NCBI GenBank assembly: GCA_965214525.1
Contig: OZ243959.1
Coordinates: forward strand, 186,001-250,000
Direction of reading: 5' to 3'
From: Qipengyuania_B sp965214525
Lineage (GTDB): Bacteria; Pseudomonadota; Alphaproteobacteria; Sphingomonadales; Sphingomonadaceae
Length of the DNA stretch: 64,000 nucleotides
Made by a program: the position numbers and the translations under genes. Of the stretch, positions 43,159 to 51,907 are shown piece by piece (positions within the stretch are counted from its first letter, which is position 1; the number at the start of each line of letters is the position of its first letter). The notes under the pieces were generated by a model. That model did no database searches. It worked only from the letters and a program-made list of their open reading frames with translations, and was not told the origin of the DNA.

Positions 43159-45549
43159 TCAAAACCTGCGGTCGAACTTCACCGCCACGCCGAAATCCGC
43201 AGGACTATCCGCAATATGTCCAGGCTCGTTGCGGTAGAACAGGCTGGCCCCCGCATATCCGTTCCAGAGCCGACCGGTCCAGGCCAGCTCGCCCACCAGC
43301 TCCCGCCCGCCGGGTGATAGGTTCAGACGCTGAATATCGTAACTGGCCGTCTCGGTCGCGAAGTCGAAGCTGGCCGGCAGATTGAGGTTCACCCCGCCTG
43401 CCTCCACCCGCAAGGGCTGGCTGACCCGGAAACCGAGCGTATCGGAAGGCGCGAGCACGCCGTCCTTCGTCAGATCGAGCGACCATCCGCTGCTCCACAT
43501 CCGGCCAGACCCCTCGATAAAACCACCGGAATGCGCGCGGGTAAGCCCCTGACGCAAGTTTGCTCCCATCCGCCAATCGTCAGCAAACCGCCATCCGGCG
43601 CTGACATCGAGGAACAGGCTGTCCGCGCCGTTGGCACCCAGAGCATCGCTGAGATACGCCCCGAGCATCGTGCGTTCCTCGGCAAGCCAGCTTAAACCAA
43701 GGGCGGTCTCGACTGGGCCGACTTTGCGATCTACCGTCATGCCCATGCTGGACATCGCGTAATGCGCGCGCGCCGCGTTGCCAGGCTCGGACGCAGGGTA
43801 GACGCCCGACAGGACATTGCCGGTCGCGCCGCTCAGCGTGACGCCGGTTGCGCCGAACTGCCTGCGTATCGCGACAGAGGTGTCGGTTACCTTGCCAAAA
43901 CCGTTGTCGCTCCGCGCGTCGCGGGAGATGAGGAATGCCGGGCGCTCGTGCCCCTGCATTTGTGCGACCAGACCGTCGACCCCTTGGGCGAAGGCGAAAC
44001 CGACCTGCAAATCGGGTGCGACGCGGGTCGCGATCGTGGCGGCGAGCACTTTTGCTGCTTGCGCGTCCTCCGGCATCAGCCGCAACTGCGTGACCGGATC
44101 GCGCGGATTGACCAGGCGCGACCGGTCGACGGTGAACGCCATCGAGGTATGCGCGCTCCCTAAAGCCAGCACATCCGTACGCCGCTCTACCGTGTTGCGC
44201 AGCACCGGCGACAAAGCGGCGGAGCGTGCGCGAGCGGCTAGGTCGATGGCATAGGGGCGGTCAAACCGGTCGGTAACGATTGCCGCGATAGGACGGCCTA
44301 CCATAGCATCCCCCATTGCCGGTGAAGCAACGGCATGGGTTTCCAATCCCGTGACGGCGATCCTCGTGCCGGCAATAGCCGTCGTCCCCTGCGGAGCAAA
44401 GGCACGCGCGATGTCGAGGATGCCCGTGCCATAGGTACGATCAACGCCCGGATCACCCGCGTCGCGCGCGCTGGTCAGCAGCAGTTCGGTTATCTCGGCC
44501 CCGGTCAGATTGGGGAAGGCTTGCGCCAGCAAGGCAACGGCACCCGAAACCTGCGGCGCAGCGAAGCTGGTGCCTGATATCACGGTGACGAACTGCTGCC
44601 CGTTCTCAGTTTCCACCAGCAACTCGCCATCCCGGTAGACGCAGCAAACACGCTCTCCGCGTGCGGCGAGGAAGGCGGTTCCGTAACTGCCAGCGCGGTT
44701 GCTGAAGCCGGAGATCATGCCGTTCTTGTCGACCGAACCCACGATGATGACGTTCCTGCCCCCCGCCTGGAGCAGACCGATGGCGAACGGATCGGGGTTG
44801 TCGGGATCAAGATCGGCATCGGTACTGTCACCATCGTTTCCGGCCGAGACGACGATCACCGCGCCCGCTGCCGCCGCGGCCGCGACCGCGTCGCGCAGGC
44901 GCTGGGATGGATTGCCGCCGCCAAGGCTCAGATTGATGACGCGTGCCCCGGCAGCGACGGCAGCGTCCACCCCCCGTGCGATATCGCTGTCGAAGAATTG
45001 ACATCCGTCCAGCGTCTCGTCCGTTTCCGTAGCGCAACTGCCCGGACGGTCGGCGCGAAAGACGACAAGCGAGGCATCGTATGCGATGCCGACCACGCCC
45101 GAACCGTTACGCGCGGCCGCCGCAATAAGCGCCACATTGGTGCCGTGATCGTCTTCCGCTTCGAACGTGCTGTTACCCGCTACATCGCGCGAGGCGGCGG
45201 AAATACGGCCCGCGAATTCCGGATTGTCGGTATCTATCCCGGTGTCGATGATGCCGATCGCAACACCTGCCCCGGTATTGCCTGCCTGCCACAACGTGAT
45301 GGCGTTATGAAACTGCGGCCCGTCGGATCGGCGCGTTTCCGCGGTATCGAAGTTGGTCGGCGGCGGCGTTGGCGTGGGGGCCGGCGCCGGGGATGGCGCA
45401 GGAGCAGGTGCGGGACCCGGATTACGCGATATGCCCCCGCCGCCGCTCCCGCCCCCGCAAGCGGCCAGCATGGCCACCGCCGTTGCCATACCAGCGTTGC
45501 GCAAGGCGGTCGTCCCCAAGAAAACGGCGATCGGCGAGTAGAGTGGCAT
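43159..45549 (-). CDS. surface S8 subtilisin-like protease with lipobox and C-terminal barrel-like domain
   Basis: About 796 residues. The N terminus has a hydrophobic signal ending in a lipobox (AMLAAC), a Gly run and a Pro/Ala/Thr spacer (about 45-75). The S8 catalytic domain follows: Asp in GVAIGIIDTGIDTDNPEF, His in AEDDHGTNVALIAAAARNG, the oxyanion Asn in VVSAGNDGDSTD, and Ser in VISGTSFAAPQVSGAVALLA. The C-terminal ~390 residues are amphipathic and end KFDRRF, with the terminal Phe typical of outer-membrane barrels, as in autotransporter proteases. A lipidated N terminus combined with a barrel-like end is unusual. The start could be ATG 45549 or 45489. Confidence 0.88.
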   Translation of the reverse strand: MPLYSPIAVFLGTTALRNAGMATAVAMLAACGGGSGGGGISRNPGPAPAPAPSPAPAPTPTPPPTNFDTAETRRSDGPQFHNAITLWQAGNTGAGVAIGIIDTGIDTDNPEFAGRISAASRDVAGNSTFEAEDDHGTNVALIAAAARNGSGVVGIAYDASLVVFRADRPGSCATETDETLDGCQFFDSDIARGVDAAVAAGARVINLSLGGGNPSQRLRDAVAAAAAAGAVIVVSAGNDGDSTDADLDPDNPDPFAIGLLQAGGRNVIIVGSVDKNGMISGFSNRAGSYGTAFLAARGERVCCVYRDGELLVETENGQQFVTVISGTSFAAPQVSGAVALLAQAFPNLTGAEITELLLTSARDAGDPGVDRTYGTGILDIARAFAPQGTTAIAGTRIAVTGLETHAVASPAMGDAMVGRPIAAIVTDRFDRPYAIDLAARARSAALSPVLRNTVERRTDVLALGSAHTSMAFTVDRSRLVNPRDPVTQLRLMPEDAQAAKVLAATIATRVAPDLQVGFAFAQGVDGLVAQMQGHERPAFLISRDARSDNGFGKVTDTSVAIRRQFGATGVTLSGATGNVLSGVYPASEPGNAARAHYAMSSMGMTVDRKVGPVETALGLSWLAEERTMLGAYLSDALGANGADSLFLDVSAGWRFADDWRMGANLRQGLTRAHSGGFIEGSGRMWSSGWSLDLTKDGVLAPSDTLGFRVSQPLRVEAGGVNLNLPASFDFATETASYDIQRLNLSPGGRELVGELAWTGRLWNGYAGASLFYRNEPGHIADSPADFGVAVKFDRRF

Positions 45550-45691
45550 CGTATCGGTCCAGTACGAAGAGGACCGCTGCCTTATCACATATTTCCTTAA
45601 GGCAAGCTAACCATCAGGGCGGAACCCTTGCTGGCCCACGTTCATCCCGCTAGCGCTGGTGACTGGGACACCAGCATCAGGCAAAACGGGC

Positions 45692-46531
45692 ATGACCACG
45701 ACACTAGAAGATGCCATCGACGAGGCGTGGGAAGCTCGCGCCGACATTGTGCCCGCCGATACGCACACTCGCGATGTGGTGGAGCAAGCCCTCAATCTGC
45801 TGGACAGCGGCGAGCGACGGGTGGCCGAGCCCGATGGCAATGGCAGTTGGCAGGTCAACCAATGGCTGAAGAAAGCCGTGCTGCTGTCGTTCCGGCTGTA
45901 TGACAACGCCGTGATCGATGGCGGTGCTGCGGGCGCGCCGGCGTTCGACAAGGTGCCGAGCAAGTTCGACGGATGGGGCAAGAACCGCTTCCGGGCGGCG
46001 GGCTTCAGGGTCGTGCCAGGAGCTATCGCCCGACGTGGCAGTTATATCGGCAAGGGTGCGGTGCTGATGCCAAGCTTCGTCAATATCGGGGCGTATGTGG
46101 GCGAAGGGTCGATGGTCGATACCTGGGCCACAGTCGGCTCGTGCGCGCAGATCGGCAACGATGTCCATATCTCGGGCGGTGCCGGCATCGGCGGCGTGCT
46201 GGAGCCGTTGCAGGCCGATCCGGTGATCATTGGCGATGGCGCCTTCATCGGTGCACGCAGCGAGGTTGCGGAAGGCGTAAGGGTGGGCGAGGGGGCGGTA
46301 TTGTCGATGGGCGTTTACCTTGGCGCATCGACCAAGATAGTCGATCGCGCGACCGGCGTCGTCCATCGCGGCAAGGTGCCTCCCTACGCCGTCGTGGTCC
46401 CCGGGGCGCTGCCGGGCGGGAGAATGAGCGACGGGACGGCAGGGCCCTCGCTGTATTGCGCGGTTATCGTCAAGACGGTGGATGCGCAAACCCGCAGCAA
46501 GACCGCCATCAACGAATTGCTCCGCGATTGA
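45692..46531 (+). CDS. dapD: tetrahydrodipicolinate N-succinyltransferase
   Basis: This 279-residue left-handed beta-helix enzyme performs the succinyl-CoA step of the lysine/diaminopimelate pathway. Conserved segments are GFRVVPGAIARRGSYIGKGA, SFVNIGAYVGEGSMVDTWAT, GGAGIGGVLEPLQADPVIIG and a hexapeptide-repeat pattern. The frame extends upstream, but ATG 45692 gives the family length. It is alone in its orientation; an EcfG-like promoter lies just after its stop and drives the next gene. Confidence 0.95.
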   Translation: MTTTLEDAIDEAWEARADIVPADTHTRDVVEQALNLLDSGERRVAEPDGNGSWQVNQWLKKAVLLSFRLYDNAVIDGGAAGAPAFDKVPSKFDGWGKNRFRAAGFRVVPGAIARRGSYIGKGAVLMPSFVNIGAYVGEGSMVDTWATVGSCAQIGNDVHISGGAGIGGVLEPLQADPVIIGDGAFIGARSEVAEGVRVGEGAVLSMGVYLGASTKIVDRATGVVHRGKVPPYAVVVPGALPGGRMSDGTAGPSLYCAVIVKTVDAQTRSKTAINELLRD

Positions 46532-46539
46532 CTGTCACT

Positions 46540-46564
46540 GGAACAACGCCTGTATAGGGCAGTT
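46540..46564 (+). promoter_or_regulatory. EcfG-type general stress promoter before the 103-residue gene
   Basis: GGAAC (46540-46544), 17-nt spacer, GTT (46562-46564) matches the alphaproteobacterial sigma-EcfG consensus GGAAC-N16-18-(C)GTT. It is 56 nt upstream of the ATG at 46620. Confidence 0.55.
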
Positions 46565-46619
46565 TGATGTTCGCACGGCCGCCCGTTGGATGACCGCGCT
46601 TTTTAAAAAAGGATCTACC

Positions 46620-46931
46620 ATGGCGCGTCCCAAAGACGACGAAACCCACATCCGCGATTTGGAAGCGACGGGCGCGTCGAAAGAGGGCGTGGTTCGCTAT
46701 GTCCTGATCTTCGGAACCCTGATCACGATATTGCTGCTGAGCGCTGTCTGGATCATTGGGGCTGCCACACAGGGACCGGTCGAGGAAGAGGCGACGGTCA
46801 GCGGAAAGATTTCCGCGCAGGAAAACGATGGTAGCGACACGGACAGCATCGTGATGCCCGAAGGCGGAGAGATCGATGATGAGCCCGATACGATTGAAGA
46901 AGATGGACTGAGCGTCGTTCCCAACGAGTAG
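46620..46931 (+). CDS. small single-pass membrane protein, stress cluster
   Basis: This 103-residue protein has a charged N terminus (MARPKDDETHIRDLEATGAS), one membrane helix (about 25-47, VRYVLIFGTLITILLLSAVW) and a very acidic tail (DEPDTIEEDG). No family is recognised. It starts with ATG 46620 behind AAAGGA. An EcfG-like promoter upstream and small DUF genes downstream place it in a probable general stress regulon. Confidence 0.75.
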   Translation: MARPKDDETHIRDLEATGASKEGVVRYVLIFGTLITILLLSAVWIIGAATQGPVEEEATVSGKISAQENDGSDTDSIVMPEGGEIDDEPDTIEEDGLSVVPNE

Positions 46932-46965
46932 TACGACATGAACGGGGATGAAGGAGCATTTTTAA

Positions 46966-47193
46966 ATGAGCAATTCGAACAGTTTTCGAACCAGCCAGTA
47001 CGTCAAGTGGAATTGGGGCAATGGAGAGGGCAAGGGCCAGATCGAAGAGCGCTTTGAAGAAGAAGTGACGCGAACCTTGCAAGGCACCGAAGTCACCAAG
47101 AAGGGTGACAAGGACAATCCCGCCTACCTGATCAAGCAGGAAGACGGCGACAAGGTGTTGAAACGCGGTTCCGAACTCGAAGCGCAGGATTGA
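46966..47193 (+). CDS. HVA1/DUF2945 family (Tudor-like) small protein
   Basis: This 75-residue protein has the DUF2945 pattern: YVKWNWGNGEGKGQIEERF, TLQGTEVTKKGDKDNPAYL and LIKQEDGDKVLKRGSEL, predicted to form a small Tudor-like barrel. Relatives in fungi are called hypervirulence-associated; in bacteria they appear in stress gene sets and the function is unknown. AAGGAG lies 12 nt before the ATG. Its stop overlaps a possible TTG start of the DUF3008 gene. Confidence 0.8.
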   Translation: MSNSNSFRTSQYVKWNWGNGEGKGQIEERFEEEVTRTLQGTEVTKKGDKDNPAYLIKQEDGDKVLKRGSELEAQD

Positions 47194-47201
47194 TCGCAGT
47201 C

Positions 47202-47390
47202 ATGGCAAAAGCAAAGTCCAAGGCACAGCAACAGGCGGCAGGGGCCGCGCTAGCGGCGAAACGCGGGGACGCCAAGGTGTCCGATCTGCAAGGGGCAAGC
47301 AAGGATATGTACGACAGCATGTCTGAGGATGAGCTCGACGAGATGGCCTCGACCGAACGGTCCGATCTTCCCGAAACCACTGACGACTGA
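47202..47390 (+). CDS. DUF3008 family small protein
   Basis: This 62-residue protein begins MAKAKSKAQQQAAGAALAAK, which is the DUF3008 hallmark, and ends acidic (EDELDEMASTERSDLPETTD). It is very hydrophilic and probably unstructured. DUF3008 genes are common among small sphingomonad and rhizobial stress genes; no activity is known. ATG 47202 fits family starts best, while TTG 47190 overlaps the upstream stop. Confidence 0.8.
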   Translation: MAKAKSKAQQQAAGAALAAKRGDAKVSDLQGASKDMYDSMSEDELDEMASTERSDLPETTDD

Positions 47391-47479
47391 TCACCCCCCG
47401 GAACGCCCCTTGTGATGTACTCGAAAACATGGGGCGCGGGTTTGTATCTATAACCTATGTCACCCATGAGGAGTTCACG

Positions 47480-47815
47480 ATGGCGGACAAGGACAAGCAG
47501 GAAATTTACGAAGAGTTTAATGATTGCGTGAATATGCAGCCCAAGGAGATCGAGGATTGGCTCGAGACGGACGAGTCCAAATCCGTCGGCGATAGCGATG
47601 ACGGTGAGAGTACCGGGCACAAGTCCGGCCGGCGGATCGTGGCCATCAAGCGGACCCGCAAGGAAGAGCTTACCCACGATCAGTACGATCACATGAACAA
47701 GGTCGTCGGCTATATCCATCGCCATCTGGCGCAGGGGCCGGACGATGACATCGAGCATAGCGACTGGCGCTATAGCCTGATGAATTGGGGGCACGACCCC
47801 CTGAAAGATGACTAG
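47480..47815 (+). CDS. DUF3140 family protein
   Basis: This 111-residue DUF3140 protein has EIYEEFNDCVNMQPKEIEDW, WLETDESKSVG, HKSGRRIVAIKRTRKEELTH and HMNKVVGYIHRHLAQGP, then SDWRYSLMNWGHDP. The family may bind DNA or stress proteins but is uncharacterised. The ATG is preceded by GAGGAG, 7 nt upstream. It overlaps the DUF1810 start by 8 nt. A GGAAC at 47400-47404 has no matching -10 element at EcfG spacing. Confidence 0.85.
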   Translation: MADKDKQEIYEEFNDCVNMQPKEIEDWLETDESKSVGDSDDGESTGHKSGRRIVAIKRTRKEELTHDQYDHMNKVVGYIHRHLAQGPDDDIEHSDWRYSLMNWGHDPLKDD

Positions 47816-48236
47816 CGCGCCGGGCCTCGATCGCTTCGTCGCCGCGCAGGATGACGAGGTGTACGAAGCTGCAATCGAAGAAATTCGCGCAGGCGAAAAG
47901 ACAGGGCACTGGATGTGGTTCGTGTTCCCGCAGATTGCGGGATTGGGCCGCAGCGCCACAGCGCGAAAGTTCGCTCTGGCGGACCGCAACGAAGCCATCG
48001 CTTATAGCCGGCACGATGTCCTTGGCGAGCGTATCTACGAGGCGACCGAGGCCATGCTGGAATGGGCGGGTTCGTCAAGCGCGGAGCACATCTTGGGCGA
48101 ACTCGATGCGATGAAATTCAAAAGCTCGATGACTCTGTTCGAGCGATGCGCCGACGATGATGCGCCTTTCGCGCAGGCACTCGACGCATTCTTCGACGGG
48201 GAGCGTGATGCGGCCACGCTCGATCGCCTAGGCTAG
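47808..48236 (+). CDS. DUF1810 family protein
   Basis: This 142-residue DUF1810 protein has GLDRFVAAQDDEVYEAAIEE, GHWMWFVFPQIAGLGRSATA, LDAMKFKSSMTLFERCA. The Trp/Phe-rich WMWFVFPQI block is diagnostic. Some DUF1810 relatives (calpastatin-like annotations) have no proven function. It is coupled to DUF3140 by an 8-nt overlap. Confidence 0.9.
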   Translation: MTSAPGLDRFVAAQDDEVYEAAIEEIRAGEKTGHWMWFVFPQIAGLGRSATARKFALADRNEAIAYSRHDVLGERIYEATEAMLEWAGSSSAEHILGELDAMKFKSSMTLFERCADDDAPFAQALDAFFDGERDAATLDRLG

Positions 48237-48283
48237 TGCATCGTTTTTACAGCCCATCACTAAGATATCGGGAGCACCTTATC

Positions 48284-48574
48284 ATGGCAGTCACCGCAAG
48301 CTGGAACGGCGAAAGCCTGGCACACAGCGACAATACGGTCGAAGTCGAAGGCAATCACTATTTTCCTGCCGGCGACGTCAATCGCGGCGTTCTGGTGCCG
48401 AGCGAAACCATTTCAGTCTGTCCGTGGAAGGGCACCGCGCACTATCATTCAATCAATGCCGGGGGCAAGATGAACACCGATGCCGCTTGGTATTATCCCG
48501 AACCCAAGGAAGCCGCGCGCAACATACAAGGACACATCGCCTTCTGGAAAGGCGTGGATGTCCGGCAGGATTGA
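48284..48574 (+). CDS. DUF427 domain protein
   Basis: This 96-residue DUF427 protein has TASWNGESLAHSDNTVEVEG, HYFPAGDVNRGVLVPSETIS, CPWKGTAHYHSI and AAWYYPEPKEAARNIQGHIA, all family hallmarks (small beta-barrel). The function is unknown; some are found with redox or stress genes. ATG 48284 is preceded by GGGAGC at 9 nt. The DoxX gene starts inside its last codons (48558). Confidence 0.9.
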   Translation: MAVTASWNGESLAHSDNTVEVEGNHYFPAGDVNRGVLVPSETISVCPWKGTAHYHSINAGGKMNTDAAWYYPEPKEAARNIQGHIAFWKGVDVRQD

Positions 48575-48992
48575 ACGCCGCCAAACAATCCGCAGAAGCG
48601 CCCGCTGGCTTCTGGGCATTGCCTATCTGGTCGCAGGCGTACTGCATCTCGTCGAGCCTGCACCCTTCGTGGCTATCACTCCGCGCTGGGTGCCGAACGC
48701 CGACAGCATCGTATTGATGACAGGTATTGCCGAGATCGCCGGATCGCTCGCTCTGCTTCAGGCATTATCGCTGCCGCTCAGGCGCTTCGCCGGGATTGCG
48801 CTGGCGATGTACGCGCTGTGCGTCTGGCCCGCGAATATCAACCATTTCGCGCTGGACATGACACGTGCTGATAACGGCTTGGGCCTCGCCTATCACATCC
48901 CCCGCATGTTCGCGCAGCCGGTCATCATCTGGCTGGCATTATGGACCGGCCAAGCGACCGATTGGCCATTTGGCCGGTCCACGAAAATCTAG
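48558..48992 (+). CDS. DoxX family membrane protein
   Basis: This 144-residue protein has four membrane helices. RSARWLLGIAYLVAGVLHLV, VPNADSIVLMTGIAEIAGSL and LCVWPANINHFALDM resemble the DoxX/YphA family of small redox- or thiosulfate-linked membrane proteins. Its start overlaps the DUF427 end by 17 nt, with GGAAAGG as ribosome site. It ends by overlapping the convergent SWIB gene end by 4 nt. Confidence 0.8.
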   Translation: MSGRIERRQTIRRSARWLLGIAYLVAGVLHLVEPAPFVAITPRWVPNADSIVLMTGIAEIAGSLALLQALSLPLRRFAGIALAMYALCVWPANINHFALDMTRADNGLGLAYHIPRMFAQPVIIWLALWTGQATDWPFGRSTKI

Positions 48993-49240
48993 TTCAGGTG
49001 CTTGGACACTTCGGCCGTCATCTTGAACATCGAGATCTCGTTCTTGCCGATGACCTGACCGAGCTTATCGTCGGGAACGATCGTGCGCTTGTCCGACGGC
49101 TTTTGCAGATCGTGCTTCTTGATGTATTCCCACACTTTGGAAGTAACCTGGGCCCGGCTCATCGGACCCTTGCCGACCACCTCTTCCAACTCCGGAGAGA
49201 CCTTTACTTCTTTTTGCAGTGCGTTGTTCTTGCCGGCCAT
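48989..49240 (-). CDS. SWIB/MDM2 domain protein
   Basis: This 83-residue protein consists of a SWIB/MDM2 domain (VSPELEEVVGKGPMSRAQVT, KVWEYIKKHDLQKPSDKRT, IVPDDKLGQVIG). Bacterial SWIB proteins are related to eukaryotic chromatin and plastid proteins and may bind nucleic acid or the nucleoid. The N terminus (MAGKNNALQKEVKV) is short and basic. ATG 49240 has GAAAGGA as ribosome site. It lies in the stress cluster. Confidence 0.92.
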   Translation of the reverse strand: MAGKNNALQKEVKVSPELEEVVGKGPMSRAQVTSKVWEYIKKHDLQKPSDKRTIVPDDKLGQVIGKNEISMFKMTAEVSKHLN

Positions 49241-49286
49241 GCCAACCGTCCTTTCTTCATCAATCGAGGCGGAATTGCCCCCTGGC

Positions 49287-49886
49287 TCAATCGTCGTGCG
49301 CGTCGCCCCAATCATCTTCATCGTCCTGCGGTGCGCTTGTTTTGGCAATCAGCAGCGACGCGGCGACCACATGCCCCTTCATCGCGGCAACGACATCCTC
49401 GCGATCCGCACCGGGCATCAAAGCGAGCGGCAGGTCAAGCGCAAACATCTGGAAAACGATGCGCTGTTCACCGTCCGAAACCGTTGGTTGCGGTAGCAAC
49501 CAATCGGAATTGCCTGCAGAATTTTTGCCCGTGCGGGGCGGGGCTTCGCCTTCTAGCAGTTTGCCTTTTTGCGCCGGCAAACCCCAAACCAGCCAATGGC
49601 AGGATGCCTTCGATCCGGCGGCATCGGCATTCTCGACCACCAGCACCAGTTCCAGCGCGTCGGCCGGCGGGGCGCTCCACTCGATCGGCGGAGCAACGGC
49701 ATCCTCTTCGAACGCGGTGAAGCACGGATCGAGCGCTTCTCCGTCACTGAAGGCCGGACTGGTGATCGCAAAGCCCGATCGGCCCAATTGCGATGCATCG
49801 GAAAGTTCGCCGATCGTCAGCGCAGCCGTGGGCGGATTACCGCCAATCGCCTGCCTCAACCAATCCGGTTGCCCGTTCACGCTCAC
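49287..49886 (-). CDS. YbhB/YbcL family PEBP protein, first copy
   Basis: This 199-residue protein has the phosphatidylethanolamine-binding (Raf kinase inhibitor-like) fold: GFAITSPAFSDGEALDPCFT, PPIEWSAPPADALELVLVVE, HWLVWGLPAQKG and KNSAGNSDWLLPQPTV. Bacterial members bind small anionic ligands; the role is unknown. It starts at GTG 49886 with a perfect AGGAGG. A paralogue is encoded at 55645-56208. The Asp-rich tail (DDEDDWGDAHDD) is specific to this copy. Confidence 0.9.
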   Translation of the reverse strand: MSVNGQPDWLRQAIGGNPPTAALTIGELSDASQLGRSGFAITSPAFSDGEALDPCFTAFEEDAVAPPIEWSAPPADALELVLVVENADAAGSKASCHWLVWGLPAQKGKLLEGEAPPRTGKNSAGNSDWLLPQPTVSDGEQRIVFQMFALDLPLALMPGADREDVVAAMKGHVVAASLLIAKTSAPQDDEDDWGDAHDD

Positions 49887-50118
49887 TTTATCCTCCTGGT
49901 CCCTGTATGCCGGCCATCCCTAGCCGCTTCCCCATAAGCTGCGAGTGTTTTTCGCTCGTGCCGTGCGAATAACGCGGCAGGGAGAAGATTGGGCCGCACA
50001 CGTTTGCACAATCTATTGCTCAACTTGCGTTCATGCAGCAAAGTGAATTGTTTACTGCCCGGTGCCTACCGTTTCGGTTGGCCGATGCCAAATCGGCCGG
50101 GTTTGTCGAAGGATCGCG

Positions 50119-51552
50119 ATGATGAAATGGGGTCGGATAAGCTTAAGCGCCGTGTTGTCGATTGCCTTGGTCGCTTGCGGCGGCGGGGACGGGAGCGCGT
50201 CCACTCCACCGATAAGCGGCGGCGGCGGTGGGGGCGGGGGCGGCGGCACGCCGACTCCGACGGCAGATTGCAGCCTGGCGGCGCGCAAGGCCTGGACTTT
50301 CCAGCAGCTCGACATGTTTTATCTGTTTCCTGATCTGCTCGATCGCAGCGTCGATCCGGCGAACCTTACGGTGCAGGAATATATCAATCGGCTTGTGGCG
50401 CCCGCACGCGCACAGAAACGCGATCGCGGGTTCACCTACATCACCTCGATCGAGGAGGAACGCGCTCTCATCGAACGGGGGGCAAGTGCAGGGTTCGGAT
50501 TCCGGTTGAGTTTCAATGGCACGCAGAACCGCCTGTTCATCGCCGAGGCGTTTGAGAGTGCGCCCGCATTCCAGGCGGGGATCGATCGCGGCGCGGAACT
50601 GGTATCGGTCAATGGTCGCAATGTGTCGGAGCTTATCGACGCGGGCGGGTACGACGCCGTAGCAGACGCGTTCGGACCAAGCGACCCGGGCGTTACGCGG
50701 CAACTCGGCTTTATCGATACCAGCGGTGTCAGCCGAACCGTTTCCGTAACGAAGGCTGAATACAGTCTTGATCCGGTTTCGGATCGCTATGGCGCGCTGA
50801 TACTTAACGACGACGGCAAGATGGTTGGATACATCAATCTGCGCACCTTCATCGTCGAAACGGCCGAGCAGGATCTGCGCACGGCCTTCAGCCGCTTCCG
50901 CCAACAGGGCGTGACCGAGATCATCCTCGATCTTCGCTACAATGGCGGCGGCCTGGTATCCATCGCTGAGTTGCTGGGTGATCTTCTGGCGCGCGACCAG
51001 GTCGGCAAGGTTTTCAGCCGAACGGTGTTTCGTCCATCGCTCTCTGCCGAAAACAGCACGCGTGTGTTTCAATCGCAGCCTCAAGCGATCAATGTGACCA
51101 AGCTGGCGGTCATCGGCACCACGTCCACGGCTTCGGCAAGCGAACTGGTCACGAACTCGTTGATACCCTATCTCGGCGACAATCTCGCGCTGATCGGTGA
51201 CAACACGTTTGGCAAGCCGGTTGGTCAAATCGCCGTTGACCGGGCTGCCTGTGACGACCGGTTGCGCGTGCTCGCGTTCAAGACCGAAAATGCCAACGGC
51301 CAGGGTGAGTATTATACAGGGCTGGCATCGGTCGTACCGCGCTCATGCCGTGCGAACGACGAGTTGTCCGAACCCCTTGGTTCGGCACAGGAGGATTCGA
51401 TCGAGACGGCGCTCGATTTCCTAGCCGGTCGCAGTTGCACCCCGATCACCAGCGAGGCGAGCCGTGGAACGCTGAGTGTCAAGCCACGACGCGGGCTGCT
51501 GCAATCGCCAAACCCGAATGCCGCGCAACATCGGGTGCCGGGACTGTTCTAA
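50119..51552 (+). CDS. S41 family C-terminal processing-like protease, lipoprotein
   Basis: This 477-residue protein has a lipobox (SIALVAC, Cys about 20), a Gly run of ten residues (linker), an N-terminal helical domain, a PDZ domain (about 130-210, ERGASAGFGFRLSFNGTQNR and GAELVSVNGRNVSELI) and an S41 peptidase domain. The domain has DLRYNGGGLVSIAELLGDLL, the catalytic Ser in TTSTASASELVTNSLIPYLG and Lys in DNTFGKPVGQ. It should cleave proteins in the periplasm or at the outer membrane. The ATG at 50119 lies 6 nt after GAAGGA. It lies alone between stress genes. Confidence 0.92.
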   Translation: MMKWGRISLSAVLSIALVACGGGDGSASTPPISGGGGGGGGGGTPTPTADCSLAARKAWTFQQLDMFYLFPDLLDRSVDPANLTVQEYINRLVAPARAQKRDRGFTYITSIEEERALIERGASAGFGFRLSFNGTQNRLFIAEAFESAPAFQAGIDRGAELVSVNGRNVSELIDAGGYDAVADAFGPSDPGVTRQLGFIDTSGVSRTVSVTKAEYSLDPVSDRYGALILNDDGKMVGYINLRTFIVETAEQDLRTAFSRFRQQGVTEIILDLRYNGGGLVSIAELLGDLLARDQVGKVFSRTVFRPSLSAENSTRVFQSQPQAINVTKLAVIGTTSTASASELVTNSLIPYLGDNLALIGDNTFGKPVGQIAVDRAACDDRLRVLAFKTENANGQGEYYTGLASVVPRSCRANDELSEPLGSAQEDSIETALDFLAGRSCTPITSEASRGTLSVKPRRGLLQSPNPNAAQHRVPGLF

Positions 51553-51577
51553 TTCATTGCCGATGTTGAGGAGAGGA

Positions 51578-51907
51578 ATGGCCAGAACGCATCAAACCTT
51601 CGCCGAGTTCTGGCCGTTCTATCTGCAGGAACATTCCCGCATGGCGACACGCGCCTTGCATTACATCGGCACGACGCTGGTCGTCGGGCTTGTCGTTGCG
51701 CTGCTGCTGACGGGCAATTGGTGGCTCGCCGCTGCTGTCCCCGTGGCAGGCTATTTCTTCGCCTGGATTGCGCATTTCACGGTCGAGAAGAACCGTCCCG
51801 CGACGTTCACCTACCCTTTGTGGAGCCTTGTTGCCGACTTCAAGATGTGGTTCATGTGGTGCACGGGGCGGCTTGGCCCTGAACTCAAACGCGCTGGAGT
51901 TAGCTAG
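51578..51907 (+). CDS. DUF962/Mpo1-like membrane protein
   Basis: This 109-residue protein is related to yeast Mpo1, an iron-dependent alpha-oxidation dioxygenase of 2-hydroxy fatty acids: TFAEFWPFYLQEHSRMATRA, LHYIGTTLVVG and WIAHFTVEKNRPATFTYPLW, with conserved His residues. Two membrane helices are predicted (31-60). It starts with ATG 51578 behind GAGGAGAGG. It follows the S41 gene closely; its end overlaps the opposite COG3650-like gene by 8 nt. Confidence 0.85.
   Translation: MARTHQTFAEFWPFYLQEHSRMATRALHYIGTTLVVGLVVALLLTGNWWLAAAVPVAGYFFAWIAHFTVEKNRPATFTYPLWSLVADFKMWFMWCTGRLGPELKRAGVS

Noticed and set aside
47400..47422. EcfG promoter before DUF3140
   Set aside because: GGAAC is present but no GTT occurs at 16-18 nt.
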